A DNA stretch of 37,740 nucleotides from Helochares maculicollis (GCA_033557835.1 JAWQRO010000496.1:1-37740); one strand, 5' to 3'; numbered from the stretch's first letter, positions 22,787 to 32,146 are shown. Numbers and translations are program-made. The notes: generated by a model not told the origin, from the letters alone.

Positions 22787-25700
22787 CTTTAATAATATCG
22801 GAAATTTAGATACTAGTGAATAAATAGGGTTTTGTCGTACTTACTTGGGTGCCTAAGGGTTTGGTTAGGACCAAGACATCACCTGCAACTGCGTTATCTG
22901 GGACGATGTACTCATTGGGTTGACAAACCGTTGAGGCAACACCTCCAATAGTGCACCATGGATTGACGACTGTCTGGCCTCCTGTCACGGTAGTTCCCGC
23001 TTCTAATGCAGAATCTTTAAAGCCTCGCATGATTAAGGGAATGACGACATCACGCTCCTTCTCTGTCATTTTTGTGCTGACGCCCAAAAGCATCAACATG
23101 TTATCACATTCCGTTACGCCCATGGCATACAAGTCACTCAGAACGTTGGCACAAGCTATTTTACCCATCATGTAGGGATCATCAACTAAGGGATAGAAGA
23201 AGTCTGTAGTTTGAACAAGGCAGAGACCTCCATGTCGTAACGGAGTTACCTGCAACCATTATATAAATACAATATATAAATACACACACACACACACACA
23301 CACACGCACATGCAAAAGTGGAAGTGAAACTTCATAAGCCAACTAAAGAGTTCTCAACAATAGAAGGTGTTCATCAAGGAGACTCCATCTCTTCTAAGCT
23401 ATTCACGGTAACATTGTATTATGTCTTCAGTCAGTTAATATGGGAACTAAATACAATTGTGAGACTTAGTAAGTTTGCAGATGATATAGTCCTTGTTACG
23501 AATAGTCCAGACGAATTACAAAATCTAATCAATGAATTGTATGCAGCCAGTCAGAAAGTACGTCTACAAATAAACCATTCAACGACGACAGTGATGTTTA
23601 ATAAATTTATAACAATTATAGATGTCAATGTTAATGGATAAAAATTAGAATGAGTTGACGAATATGTATACGTAGGCCAAGCTGTCCACAATTCAAGATC
23701 ACTACTCCCAGAAATAAACAGAAGATGCAAACTGGCTTGGAAAGCATTCAAGAGGAATAACGCCATATTCAAATCTAGAATGCCTCTTTAACTGCAAAGC
23801 AAAGCCTTCAATTAATGCATCTTACCAATATTAACATATGCTTAAGAAACTTGAATTCTACATTCAAGCATTTAACTACCCAAAGAGCTATCGAAAGAAG
23901 TATGTTAGGAATAACAAAGCGAGACAGGAAAAGAAATGATTGGATAAGAGAAAGAACTAAAGCGACCGACATCATGAACGTGATAAAATCACTTAAATGG
24001 CAGTGAGCTGAGCTCATCGCAAGAAGGATTGATAACTGACAGACCACAAGACTAATTGAATGGTACCCAAGAACTGCAAAATGACTAAGGAACCATCCTA
24101 ATGACAGATGGGATCGAGACATTAGAAATATCGCAGGAATAACTTGGTTCACAATAGCAATCAACCGTGGCACTTGGAAATAGCTAAGAGAGACATACAT
24201 AGCTAGATAAAAAGTGTGACCATGAATGCAATGTTCATCTTAAAGATACCAAACAGAGGATATTTGTACAATATAACACAACAATAAATAACGGAGAAAA
24301 AAATTAACACGCTATACCCTGCAATATGGATTAAAATAGTTGAATATGATGATGATAATGGTAACTTTAATTGCGTTGTTTTAATTTCAATTACAATATA
24401 TATTGTAATCGAAATTAAACACACACACACACAAATATATGAGCACATGATACATGTCTGATGGTTCTGTACAAATTTTACCTAATATACTGAAGGGATT
24501 TAGCCATGATTATTAAAATATGTTTAACAATTAACTATATCATTATTAGTAAATATCAACACACTGAAAAAGTCATGCCCTCCAAGTGCGAGCAGCTCTA
24601 TTGTACAGACCTCCTGCATCTTTTAAAACAACTGATGGCACTAATAATGAACGATAATTAAGAAAAATGGCATTCTGTGACATGAAAAATTTTACTTATT
24701 ATTTTAATGGTTTTTTTTATCATTTCATTGCAGGATATTTCCTCAATTAATTAATATCATTGTTTTAGGTCAATACAACTAGTTGCTTTCTGAACCAAAA
24801 GAATTAACGATACTGTTATATACTAGTTGTAATAGTAACAAACTGAAGAAATTTTAAAGATAAATATAATGCAACAGTCAACCTCCATGATTTTCACCAT
24901 TTTCCATCATCTCCAAAGATGTCGATGAAACTGAAAAGCAGAAATCAAGTCTCATGATTGAGAATAGAACACTATCAACAATAAGAACCATTTATTTAAT
25001 ATATCCATAACAGAAGATAAGTTAGGAAAGTGCAAATACTTAACAACTCCAGATCTAACTAGTAGATACTGTAGCAAAAGAAGATAGTATTCACTACAGA
25101 AAAAGCACATTACAAATATAGAGTTGAACTACTTGGCTGGAGAAGTACTGATATCCTTCAAAAGGGTTGTGGGATATGTTCTGTACAATATAGAAATACC
25201 TAAATACTTTATGTATGTAGCCAACATTATGTTTTTGCTGCCATCTTCTCATAGCAATTTAGAATAAATTAAGAGAACTCATTAGAACATGAAAACCTAG
25301 TAATTTTAAAGTACACTGAATTTTTCTATCGAAGAAAGACTTATTTGAATCACATAAAAAATTACTAGATTCTTTAAACCCCAAAGGAAATCAAAGCATT
25401 ACTGAAATGGCTTTAATACCACAGAAGGTATTGGGAAAATAGCCAATGACTTAATTTTTGTGATTTGTTTAACGCTTATCCATTCTGTGAGTTACAGGAC
25501 TTCATTTAGAATGGTAATTTATCTGTAGAGTTGTTTAATGATAAGAATGTGTGAAAAGAAAATAATTTAGATTATTTTAAAGGTGAAATAAAAGGAATGG
25601 AGTAGGGAGGCTAGAGCCAATGAAAGACGAGAACAGCGAGCGAGCTGTCATCTGTCAACAATTTTTGTTAAGAAAATTTGAAAGTTCCCGAAGAATTTCA

Positions 25701-26252
25701 AGTCCGGATTGCGTCAATTCCGGGAGGTAGAAGCGCGAATTGCAAATCACAATCACGTACACACAATTCGAAAATGCGGCCGTCGTCGCCGGTCCACGTG
25801 ATTATTGTCAGACTATTTTTAAAACAGACGACACATTATCAGCCGTCAGCAAAAGACAGCTCGGCAGAGTTCCTCCTCGGTTTCGCTTAAATACCGTAAC
25901 CGTGCTATATAGATGAAGTAAACAAAAGGAGAATCGCCTCCGAACTACTTACGGAACAATCCAAACCGATTCCGATCCTAGGAATTGCCATATGCATAAA
26001 ATGAGCGTGTTCATGTTCGGCTGCTGAGTTGTAATCTTGTTGCAGTCCCTCGACGAGTTTGTTCAAGACTTCTTGGGGCACCTTGCAACCGCGGCCTTTC
26101 AAATCCGCGAAGCGCGTCAACCTGAAACTCGCCTCCAAATCGTGCGCCAAAGGATCGAAGGGCCTCCTGAGAGCCAGAGCATTCGGATTCGCCCCCAACT
26201 CCAACTGGACGGCCCCCAGAGCATCTTGCTGGACGCAGTGTAAATCTCCCAT
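22274..26252 (-). CDS. Sps1: Selenophosphate synthetase 1 (SPS1, SelD-like), Arg type
   Basis: A 405-residue member of the selenide, water dikinase family is assembled from three exons (26252-25953, 23249-22845, 22786-22274), all in phase 0. It is very close to Drosophila SPS1 over its full length. Motifs in order: RRPFDPLAHDLEASFRLTRF; GRGCKVPQ (residues 53-60); the IGLDCS and TTDFFYP nucleotide- and metal-binding region; GKIACANVLSDLYAMGV; VTGGQTVVNPWC; KPLGTQ; ATDVTGFGLLGHAQ; and a terminal IDKPRVIEVPAKE. Residue 54, selenocysteine or cysteine in true selenophosphate synthetases, is arginine here. Insect SPS1-Arg enzymes are thought not to make selenophosphate and to serve another, essential role. 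No UGA is present at the site, so no SECIS element is needed. The start was chosen because MGDLHCVQQD leads directly into the conserved domain. Total length agrees with Drosophila (about 398). Confidence 0.93.
22845..23249 (-). CDS. Sps1: SPS1 coding exon 2
   Basis: It encodes 135 codons, starting at VTPLRHGGLCLVQTTDFFYP after the acceptor TTGCAG and ending at KPLGTQ before CAA|GTAAGT. It covers the dimer core with the metal-binding Asp and the TGGQ motif. The following intron is only 58 bases. Confidence 0.92.
23282..23305. repeat. (AC)n microsatellite
   Basis: About 24 bases of alternating AC, a dozen bases before the reverse-transcriptase remnant in SPS1 intron 1. It may mark the 5' truncation point of that insertion. 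Confidence 0.85.
23318..24360 (+). mobile_element. 5'-truncated RTE-type LINE, antisense in SPS1 intron 1
   Basis: The plus strand starts inside a reverse transcriptase at EGVHQGDSISSKLFTVTLYY and keeps an intact FADD catalytic box (23474-23485, KFADDIVLVTNSPDELQNLI). It continues through VDEYVYVGQAVHNSRSLLPE, LAWKAFKRNNAIFKSRM, LPILTYA.ETW, then RAIERSMLGITKRDRKRND, WIRERTKATDI and SLKWQ.AELIARR in shifted frames. It ends with RWDRDIRNIAGITWFTIAIN and a GATGATGATAATG tail near 24345-24360, typical of RTE 3' ends. There is one long open stretch of 107 codons, then several stops and frame changes. An (AC)n tract follows at 24419-24433. Confidence 0.85.
24434..25600. other. Rest of SPS1 intron 1, proximal part
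   Basis: AT-rich intron sequence. I do not recognise an exon or element. Confidence 0.45.
25610..25890. promoter_or_regulatory. GC-rich island in SPS1 intron 1
   Basis: The island is about 280 bases with many CpGs, starting 60 bases after SPS1 exon 1. It contains a CCAAT pentamer (25618-25622), the palindromic E-box CACGTG (25795-25800) and a CGGCCGTCGTCGCCGG stretch. Composition and position suggest an intronic enhancer, an alternative SPS1 start, or an antisense promoter. No coding signal is convincing on either strand. Confidence 0.4.
25953..26252 (-). CDS. Sps1: SPS1 coding exon 1
   Basis: Exactly 100 codons, from MGDLHCVQQ to IGIGLDCS. The donor is TCC|GTAAGT. It carries the Arg54 substitution and Lys57, the conserved lysine of the GxGCK loop. 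The reading frame is open a further 37 codons upstream, but that part (in the SPS1 promoter or 5' UTR) does not resemble the family. Confidence 0.9.
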
Positions 26253-26728
26253 CCCGCTCCGCTCCGGTCCGATACGATTTCCCGATTCGATGGAAAATAC
26301 AAATCTCTTAAATACTACCCAGATAAAAACACTGGCTCTTGCACGAAAGCGTTTCTCAAACAATCCGCAGACGCTATTAAAATGGCGCTGAATCCACCAA
26401 AGCCGGACCCTCTAATCGGCGCAGACGCTAACACCTACTGACCCGCCATTGGCTGGAAACCGATGCGCAATCATTCACGAGGTTGTCAAAATTTTTACTT
26501 ATCGAGACCTTTTTTCACTTATTTCAACTTAATGGACTAAGAAAATTGGTGCGAAAATTACTTCTAAATATACAACGATATCTCCGCGACCAGGTGGAGC
26601 CAAAAACCTGTTCGGTAAACGAAAAATTATGCAAGAGATACGTAAATGAAATTCAAATGTCGCCGGAAGCGGGAAGTACAGTGCTGCTTTCCGACATGGC
26701 GAAAAGAATTTACAATAGTAGTACATCT

Positions 26729-26909
26729 TTGCGGCGTTGCCGCTTCCTTTGTCTCTCGAATCTGTACATTTAAAACACTGAGCTCCCCAAACGTCCCCAA
26801 AATTACAATCTTAAAAAAGCTAATCACCCTCTGATGTTATCAACCTCTACTTTACCGACAAAAAGCGCATCAATTCAGAAACCCCAATGGAACTGCGGCA
26901 ACGCCGCAA
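26729..26909. repeat. Exact 15-bp inverted repeats in the divergent promoter
   Basis: TTGCGGCGTTGCCGC at 26729-26743 recurs as its exact reverse complement at 26895-26909. Each copy also contains a near-palindrome, GCGGC-nnn-GCCGC. The arms are about 150 bases apart. This may be a pair of binding sites for a dimeric factor, or a remnant of a small mobile element. Confidence 0.75.
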
Positions 26910-27030
26910 GCCGTCCAAACACAATTTTTGATAACTCACCGGTTGCGTCTCGAAACCAAAATAACAAACAGAAAATATTATATCTGATAGGTGGAATGGT
27001 AGTATAGACGGCGGTCTCTTTTCCGCAACG

Positions 27031-27102
27031 GTAAGTGCTCACTCCAATTAAGACCAAAACTTCTGCAACCTAGTCAAAACTCCTTTTACAACCACATTTC
27101 AG
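27031..27102 (+). other. Probable 72-base intron in the MAD1 5' UTR
   Basis: A strong donor (CAACG|GTAAGTGC at 27031) and an acceptor (CATTTCAG ending at 27102) frame a 72-base segment before the MAD1 ATG. A second usable acceptor, TTTGTTTTAG, ends at 27167, only five bases before the ATG, so two 5' UTR forms are possible. Confidence 0.5.
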
Positions 27103-27172
27103 GTTATGTTGCCCGTCAAACCCAACAAAAACGCAGCGTTATCAACCACCTAGCCAATTTGTTTTAGGTAAA

Positions 27173-27574
27173 ATGTCTGAAAACGATCAACGTCCCAACG
27201 ACACCATCATAAATATGATCACAAATTTGAAACCCTCGCTGAAGAGACGTCTGAGTTCTAACGAGAGTTTCGAGGAAGCCATGCAAAGTCCCCTGAAAAA
27301 AGTGAAGGAGATGGATAGTACCTACGTTGGGTCACCAAGAGAAGTGCGAAGAATGAGGGCTGATTTGATCCATGCTCGCAGTACGGTTCTGTCGTTAGAA
27401 AACAGGATTCGCCAGCTGCATACTATACGTCAAGATCTTGAGATTACACTCCAAAGCGAGATCAAATCACTGAACGTACAACACGAACGTGATAGGAAAA
27501 CTGTGGAGGAATTAGAAATGCAATTGCAGTCCATTCGAAAGCGTGAAATTGAATTACGAAATGAATTATCTGAT
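27173..27574 (+). CDS. Mad1: MAD1 coding exon 1
   Basis: 134 codons, from MSENDQRPND to ELRNELSD, with donor GAT|GTAAGT. The disordered, phosphorylatable N-terminus (residues 1-57) leads into the first coiled coil. The start follows a potential UTR acceptor and gives a length close to other MAD1 proteins. Confidence 0.92.
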
Positions 27575-30500
27575 GTAAGTAGCCATATACCATAACTTAC
27601 TTAAATTTGTCGTTTATTATAGATGCTGATTTCAATTAATTGAAGTAAGTCATATTAAGAGCCATTGATTATTGTTATGTAAAAATCTATAGATGATCTT
27701 ATGAAGTAAGATTTGAATAAATTGATATTTATTCATAATTCTTTCAATGAATGATTAACTAATTTGAATTACCATTGGTGTTAATTTTATGATTTAAACG
27801 ATCCTCCTCTCATCTTTAGAAACAGAAAAATACGCCACCCTCTTGGACGAGCTTTGTTGAAACACCAACAGAAGGTCACCTCGAAAAATGGCATCTTTTA
27901 TGAATTACATTAGCCATCTACAAATAAAGTATTGATATAAGTTAAAAAATACATCATAAATGAATATGTTTTACAACAATAAGAGCAAATTTTTGCCGCT
28001 TGATTGTTGAACAGTGGCGAATTTAGAATTTTCAGTAATTTTGCGCAACTACATGACATTAATAACTGTTACAAAATCATTCATTTATTCTTACCGTCTA
28101 TATTTACTGCTTTAAATTGAAAATTGTAATAATAAATATTATTTCAAAATTATTCTTTCTTAGCTCTCTTAGAACAACAGCACTCGTATAGAAACTAAGT
28201 AAATGTGATTTCACTGCTACGAATGCCGTTAGGCAGCTTTCTCTATTGTGTTGACCAATCAGGCTGTGCCGAATCTAACCGACTAACGGAGTGTCAAATG
28301 ATTTCACTCCACTCAATGTAGTTACCCGAACCTGGCATCACGATATGAAATGAGTAATGATTTCTTCTTTTTCGTCCTTATTCTTCATATTTTTCCAGGA
28401 GGTTGATGTATTCCTTCGGAAGCTCATCGGGATATTTTTTATTATTACATGTATTTTTCGTAGTTTTAACATAAAGACTTTCCATAAGGAGACGGTTGTA
28501 TTTGTTTTTTCTGTTTCCATTATTTTTGTATTTCCAAAGTTAAATGCATGTGTGTTTGATTTACTATGAATTGCCAGACCAGTGCAATTAGGTTTTAGTT
28601 TGTTATCGGATTTATGTTGGGTGATCCCATTTTTTAATTTTTGTGAAGTCGACCCTACATATGTAGTATCGCAATTCATACATGCAATCTTGTAAATTAC
28701 ATTGTTTTTATCTTTTTCTTCTATTTTGTCTTTCGATTTGGTGAATAGTGTACTTCCTCGATTTGTAGTTTTGAACACTGGAGTAATGTTGTGTTGTTTA
28801 AGTGTTGTTCATGTATGGTATTGGGATGTACAATTGTTTTGTTGATGTTGTTATTGGTATGGTTATTTCTTATTATAAGGATAGAGAATCTAACTAAAGA
28901 ACCAGAGACAAATATTAAAAAAGAAAAGAAAAACCACAAAGAAGAGTTTGTGTCTAGAAATCGGCCAAGAAGGCTAGCATCAGTTTTTTGGGATGCGAAA
29001 TGAATTTTGTTTGTGGTTTACTTGCAAATTGGTAAAACAATAAATTCTGAGTATTATTCTAACCTTTTAGACTAGCTGATGGATTTTTTTTAAAGGACCC
29101 AGTTTGCAATAGAAAAATTCCTTTTTATAAGGACAATGCACCATATCACAAGAGCATTTTGACAATGGCTTAAATCCATGAATTAAAGTTTGAATTTGTG
29201 GAGCATCCATATTTGCCCCCTAGTGATGTCTATCTGTTTCCAGATCTAACAAAAATCATGCGTGGAAAATGTTTTTCATCAAATGAGAAGGTCATAAGAG
29301 TTATGGATGCGTAATTTGCAGCCCTTCCAGATTCTATCCTTAGGGATGAAACTCATAAAATGGTAGAATCTCATTGGAGCAAATGTATTGCTGTTCAGGG
29401 AGACTATACTGAATAATAAATGTATTTCAAACCATAAAATTGTTTTTCTTATCGAATCGCAAAAGTTGTAGTACTTAATGTTGCGTCAGATTTATACTTT
29501 AACATTTGAATTACCAAACTTAAAATAGGATAGTGTATACAGATATAAATTAGAAAATAACTAAAACTAGGATTTTTTTTCTTTTTCAAAATTGAATCTA
29601 TAAAATGCACAATGGTAATTTATAAATGCATATTGAAACATTACTAACAAAATTAATACAATTTGTGGATGTTGCAGATGAAAAACAAAAATGCCAATCA
29701 GAAGTTAGAGGCAGACCAAAAAATAGAAGAGTTGGAGAAGAAGCTTTGCGATATCACATCAAACACGAAAATGGCCAACTGTAAAGAATCATCGACGGTC
29801 TCGCTGTTGAAACGCCGGATAGAGGAGCTAGAATATCTCTATAGCGCCGCTCAATTTGACGCAGAAGCTCACAAAAAGTTATCAGAAGAACTAGAAAAGC
29901 AGTTGAAAACCAACAGATCCTCCGAACGGGACTTTGAACAAAAAGATCAACAACTGCAGAAGGCACAGCTATATATAAAAGAGTTGGAGTATGAACGTGA
30001 GACGATGAAAGAGCAGCAGGAGCAAGCAAAGAATCAACATTATAAGTTGATGAATTATGACGAACTGGAGCGTGAAAACTCCAGGATGAATGAGGAAGTC
30101 AAGAAATTGAAAGATGAAGTTTACAATAAGCTTGTCTTGGAGGAGGAGGTGCACGATTTGAAGTCGCGATTGATCAAATACCAAGAACAGGAGAAGCGAC
30201 TGGCAAGTCTACAGGTTGCACAAACACAGAGCGAAATGTATTTAGAAGAATGGCGAACAGTTGCTCGAGGCATCTGCGAAGCCAACGCATCAGATGGGCT
30301 ACTCCCCAGGATACTAAGAAGCCATGTGGAGCACCTACAACACCAGGAGATCAATTTGACTTCCGAAAAGGTGGAGTTGGAAGCTCAGTTGAATACCGCA
30401 CTTCATGATAGCAAAGTGGCCAAAGCTGAGCTGGAGAAAAATCAGAAGCACATGGCTGAAATGCAGGCCAATATCCAACAAAGTCAGAACTTGATTCACC

Positions 30501-31450
30501 GGATGAAAAAAAAACTTCTGTTGGTCAGCCGTGAACGGGATAGCTATCGCCTTCAATTGGACTCTTACGAGAAAGACTTAACAGTCTGTGTCAATCCGGC
30601 AATGACATCCCATCCTGGAGCCAACCAGCTCCAGACACAAAAGGACCGAATTGAGGAGCTTGAGAAAATCATGGAGAGCTATCGTGATTTAGTAGCGAAG
30701 CTGGAAGGTGACTTGCAAGCAGCTGAGCCTCTACCACACTCTGAAGATGTTCCCGTTAAAGTGGAGCAAGTTAATCGCTTGCAAGAGGAGTGTGATCGCT
30801 TGAAAGCAGAAAATGACTTGCTGAGGATGCGCAAAGACGAGCTCGAAATAAAACTGGAAGATGCTTTGGTCGGGCAGGATGAGCAGTTTGGGCGAGTCTT
30901 GCATCCATCGAAAAACCCGTTTAATGAAATTATAGTAGAACGAGAAATGGAAACAGAAAAGCTTCAGAAAGAAGTGATCAAATTGCGACGGAAGGTGAAA
31001 AATTATGAGGATGGCCTGGAGGCATCCAAATTGGCTGATATTTCCATTTGCCCAAAGGAGCTCAATAGCCTCAAGGAGCAGCTAAAGAATGGTGAAGTCC
31101 ACATGCAGCGTCTTAAAGACTACTATAAGGAATCCATGCAGGAGTTCCGCAATGTCGTTTACATGCTGCTGGGGTACAAGATAGACAAGGCGGGAAATGC
31201 ACTTTACAAGTTGACCAGCACGTATGCCGAACGGGCTGAGGACAACCTATGCTTCCAGTTGCACAAAGATAGCACACTGAATCTTATGGAAAATGAATTT
31301 AGTATGTCTCTGGAAGAAATGGTCCAACTACACTTGCGCGGGCAGAAGAGCATCCCCGTCTTCCTTAGCTCGCTCACCATTAATCTCTTCAATACAAGAA
31401 CCATGGCACTGACTGAAGAAGAAATGGAAGAAAACTCAGATGACGATTAG
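27173..31450 (+). CDS. Mad1: Spindle assembly checkpoint protein MAD1
   Basis: Two coding exons (27173-27574 and 29678-31450) join in phase 0 to a 724-residue protein, against 718 in human MAD1. MAD1 is a kinetochore and nuclear-pore coiled-coil dimer that recruits MAD2 and starts the mitotic checkpoint signal. Residues about 58-520 are almost continuous Leu/Glu/Lys heptads. The MAD2-interaction motif is recognisable as RVLHPSKNP at about 540-548 (KVLHMSLNP in human). The BUB1-binding RLK motif lies at about 612-614 in MQRLKDYYKESMQEFRNVVY. The C-terminal RWD-like domain follows (MLLGYKID, YAERAEDNLCFQL, LHLRGQKSIPVFLSSLTINL) and ends in an acidic EEEMEENSDDD tail. The N-terminus is basic with KRRLSS- and SPLKK-like sites, consistent with nuclear targeting and phosphorylation. 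The 2.1 kb intron holds a Penelope-like fragment and a mariner remnant. Confidence 0.93.
27575..28377. other. Proximal part of the MAD1 intron
   Basis: No exon is recognised. The part from about 28150 to 28335 is richer in G+C and may be the 3' flank of the Penelope-like fragment that follows on the minus strand; this is inference. Confidence 0.4.
28378..28840 (-). mobile_element. Penelope-like element C-terminus with GIY-YIG endonuclease
   Basis: The minus strand encodes the end of a Penelope-like retroelement: VFKTTNRGSTLFTKSKDKI, then NNVIYKIACMNCDTTYVGST and SQKLKNGITQHKSD, the GIY-YIG domain with its CxxC between the two motifs. The catalytic arginine expected in the LKKR.xxH helix is replaced (LKNG). 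After about 28510 a frameshift moves the rest to another frame, NRLLMESLYVKTTKNTCNNK followed by LPKEYINLLEKYEE and a stop at 28378-28380. The Glu of the GIY-YIG site is retained there. The reverse-transcriptase part is missing. It lies antisense in the MAD1 intron. Confidence 0.8.
28957..29470 (+). mobile_element. Mariner transposase C-terminal half with 3' terminal repeat
   Basis: The plus strand reads RRLASVFWDAK, INSEYY.NLL, DNAPYHKS, then after small shifts LKFEFVEHPY, SDVYLFPDLTKIMRGKCFSS and NEKVIRVMDA.FAALPDSIL, ending with WSKCIAVQGDYTE and a stop. The sequence after the stop (TGTATTTCAAACCATAAAAT...TTTTCTTATCGAATCGCAAA) matches the reverse complement of the left end of the mariner at 15604-16711, so both belong to one family. 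The N-terminal half and 5' repeat are absent. Confidence 0.85.
29678..31450 (+). CDS. Mad1: MAD1 coding exon 2 (terminal)
   Basis: 590 codons plus stop, beginning MKNKNANQKLEADQKIEELE directly after the acceptor TGTTGCAG. It carries most of the coiled coil, the MAD2-binding motif, the RLK motif and the C-terminal kinetochore domain. The frame remains open five codons upstream into the intron, so the first Met in the open frame is not informative. Confidence 0.93.
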   Translation: MKNKNANQKLEADQKIEELEKKLCDITSNTKMANCKESSTVSLLKRRIEELEYLYSAAQFDAEAHKKLSEELEKQLKTNRSSERDFEQKDQQLQKAQLYIKELEYERETMKEQQEQAKNQHYKLMNYDELERENSRMNEEVKKLKDEVYNKLVLEEEVHDLKSRLIKYQEQEKRLASLQVAQTQSEMYLEEWRTVARGICEANASDGLLPRILRSHVEHLQHQEINLTSEKVELEAQLNTALHDSKVAKAELEKNQKHMAEMQANIQQSQNLIHRMKKKLLLVSRERDSYRLQLDSYEKDLTVCVNPAMTSHPGANQLQTQKDRIEELEKIMESYRDLVAKLEGDLQAAEPLPHSEDVPVKVEQVNRLQEECDRLKAENDLLRMRKDELEIKLEDALVGQDEQFGRVLHPSKNPFNEIIVEREMETEKLQKEVIKLRRKVKNYEDGLEASKLADISICPKELNSLKEQLKNGEVHMQRLKDYYKESMQEFRNVVYMLLGYKIDKAGNALYKLTSTYAERAEDNLCFQLHKDSTLNLMENEFSMSLEEMVQLHLRGQKSIPVFLSSLTINLFNTRTMALTEEEMEENSDDD

Positions 31451-32033
31451 ATGATTACAGTACTTGTGCTATTTGCACTTATGTGAACTCTGTATTCAGT
31501 TATTATTTTATAATGTGTAATATAAAACTTAATAAGTAAATGGATTTTTATTCGTTTCGATTTTTTGAATTTGACGCTAATCCCAGGGGAATAGTAAGGC
31601 GCAGTGTCTCCAACGTCTCTGCTAGAGAATCTTAAAACGCCAAGCCGTTAGTTGACGTATACAGTTGGCGCCCCTGTCGAAGAGACAACGAAAAATAACT
31701 AAAAACCAGGCAGGTTTGTTGCTTTTGTTTTAAAATTTCAAACGAGCCTCGCATTTTGGAGTGAAGCGTCGATCGCAAAGCGATTGAATTATTATGGCCA
31801 ATTGACCGATTTTTGTGCATTTTTTTAGCAGGAAAGCAAAAGTTTGATGCGCCCCGCTTCTAAATTGTGAAGACATTTGAGTTTTTAGGCGCCCTTATTA
31901 GCTGTCAAAGAAAAACGAGCGAGCAGTTTCTCCTTTTAACCTTGGCTAATAAAATGAAATTATAGATCTTCAATCGTTTGGCACGAACGAGGATCAATTT
32001 ACTTATATCGCATAGAAGCCATCGGTGACCGAG
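31451..32033 (+). promoter_or_regulatory. MAD1 3' flank and TRAIP promoter
   Basis: This 583-base spacer separates the MAD1 stop from the TRAIP ATG. The first 100 or so bases are AT-rich and should hold the MAD1 3' UTR and cleavage site. I see no canonical AATAAA there, only AATATAAAA- and AATAAG-like variants at 31515-31535. From about 31570 the sequence becomes CpG-rich and includes TGACGTAT (CRE-like, near 31653), consistent with a housekeeping promoter. Confidence 0.5.
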
Positions 32034-32146
32034 ATGAACGTAAATTGCATCATTTGCAGCGATGTCTTTATCCCAAACGCAGAAATTTACACTACCAGTT
32101 GTGGGCATTTGTTCCACTTTGCTTGCCTCGTCCAATGGATGGAAAG
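32034..32146 (+). CDS. TRAIP-like coding exon 1
   Basis: It encodes MNVNCIICSDVF to LVQWME plus AG of the next Arg codon, with donor AG|GTTTGT. It holds six of the eight zinc ligands. The start is the first ATG before the RING, as in relatives, where the RING begins within about ten residues. Confidence 0.82.

Larger units (their letters stand above)
26253..27172. promoter_or_regulatory. Divergent SPS1/MAD1 promoter region
   Basis: The ATGs of SPS1 (minus) and MAD1 (plus) are about 920 bases apart and face away from each other. The stretch between is CpG-rich compared with the rest of the window. It contains ETS-like CCGGAAG (26662-26668) and a pair of inverted 15-mers (listed separately). 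It must hold both 5' UTRs. Open frames at 26483-26773 and on the minus strand lack any recognisable motif and are treated as chance. Confidence 0.7.

Noticed and set aside
26483..26834. Open frames of 60-96 codons in the SPS1/MAD1 intergenic region
   Set aside because: They overlap each other on both strands in a CpG-rich promoter and show no motif.
31660..31680. TGGCGCCCCTG resembling a retroelement primer-binding site
   Set aside because: No LTR or retroelement coding sequence lies on either side; it sits in a normal housekeeping promoter.
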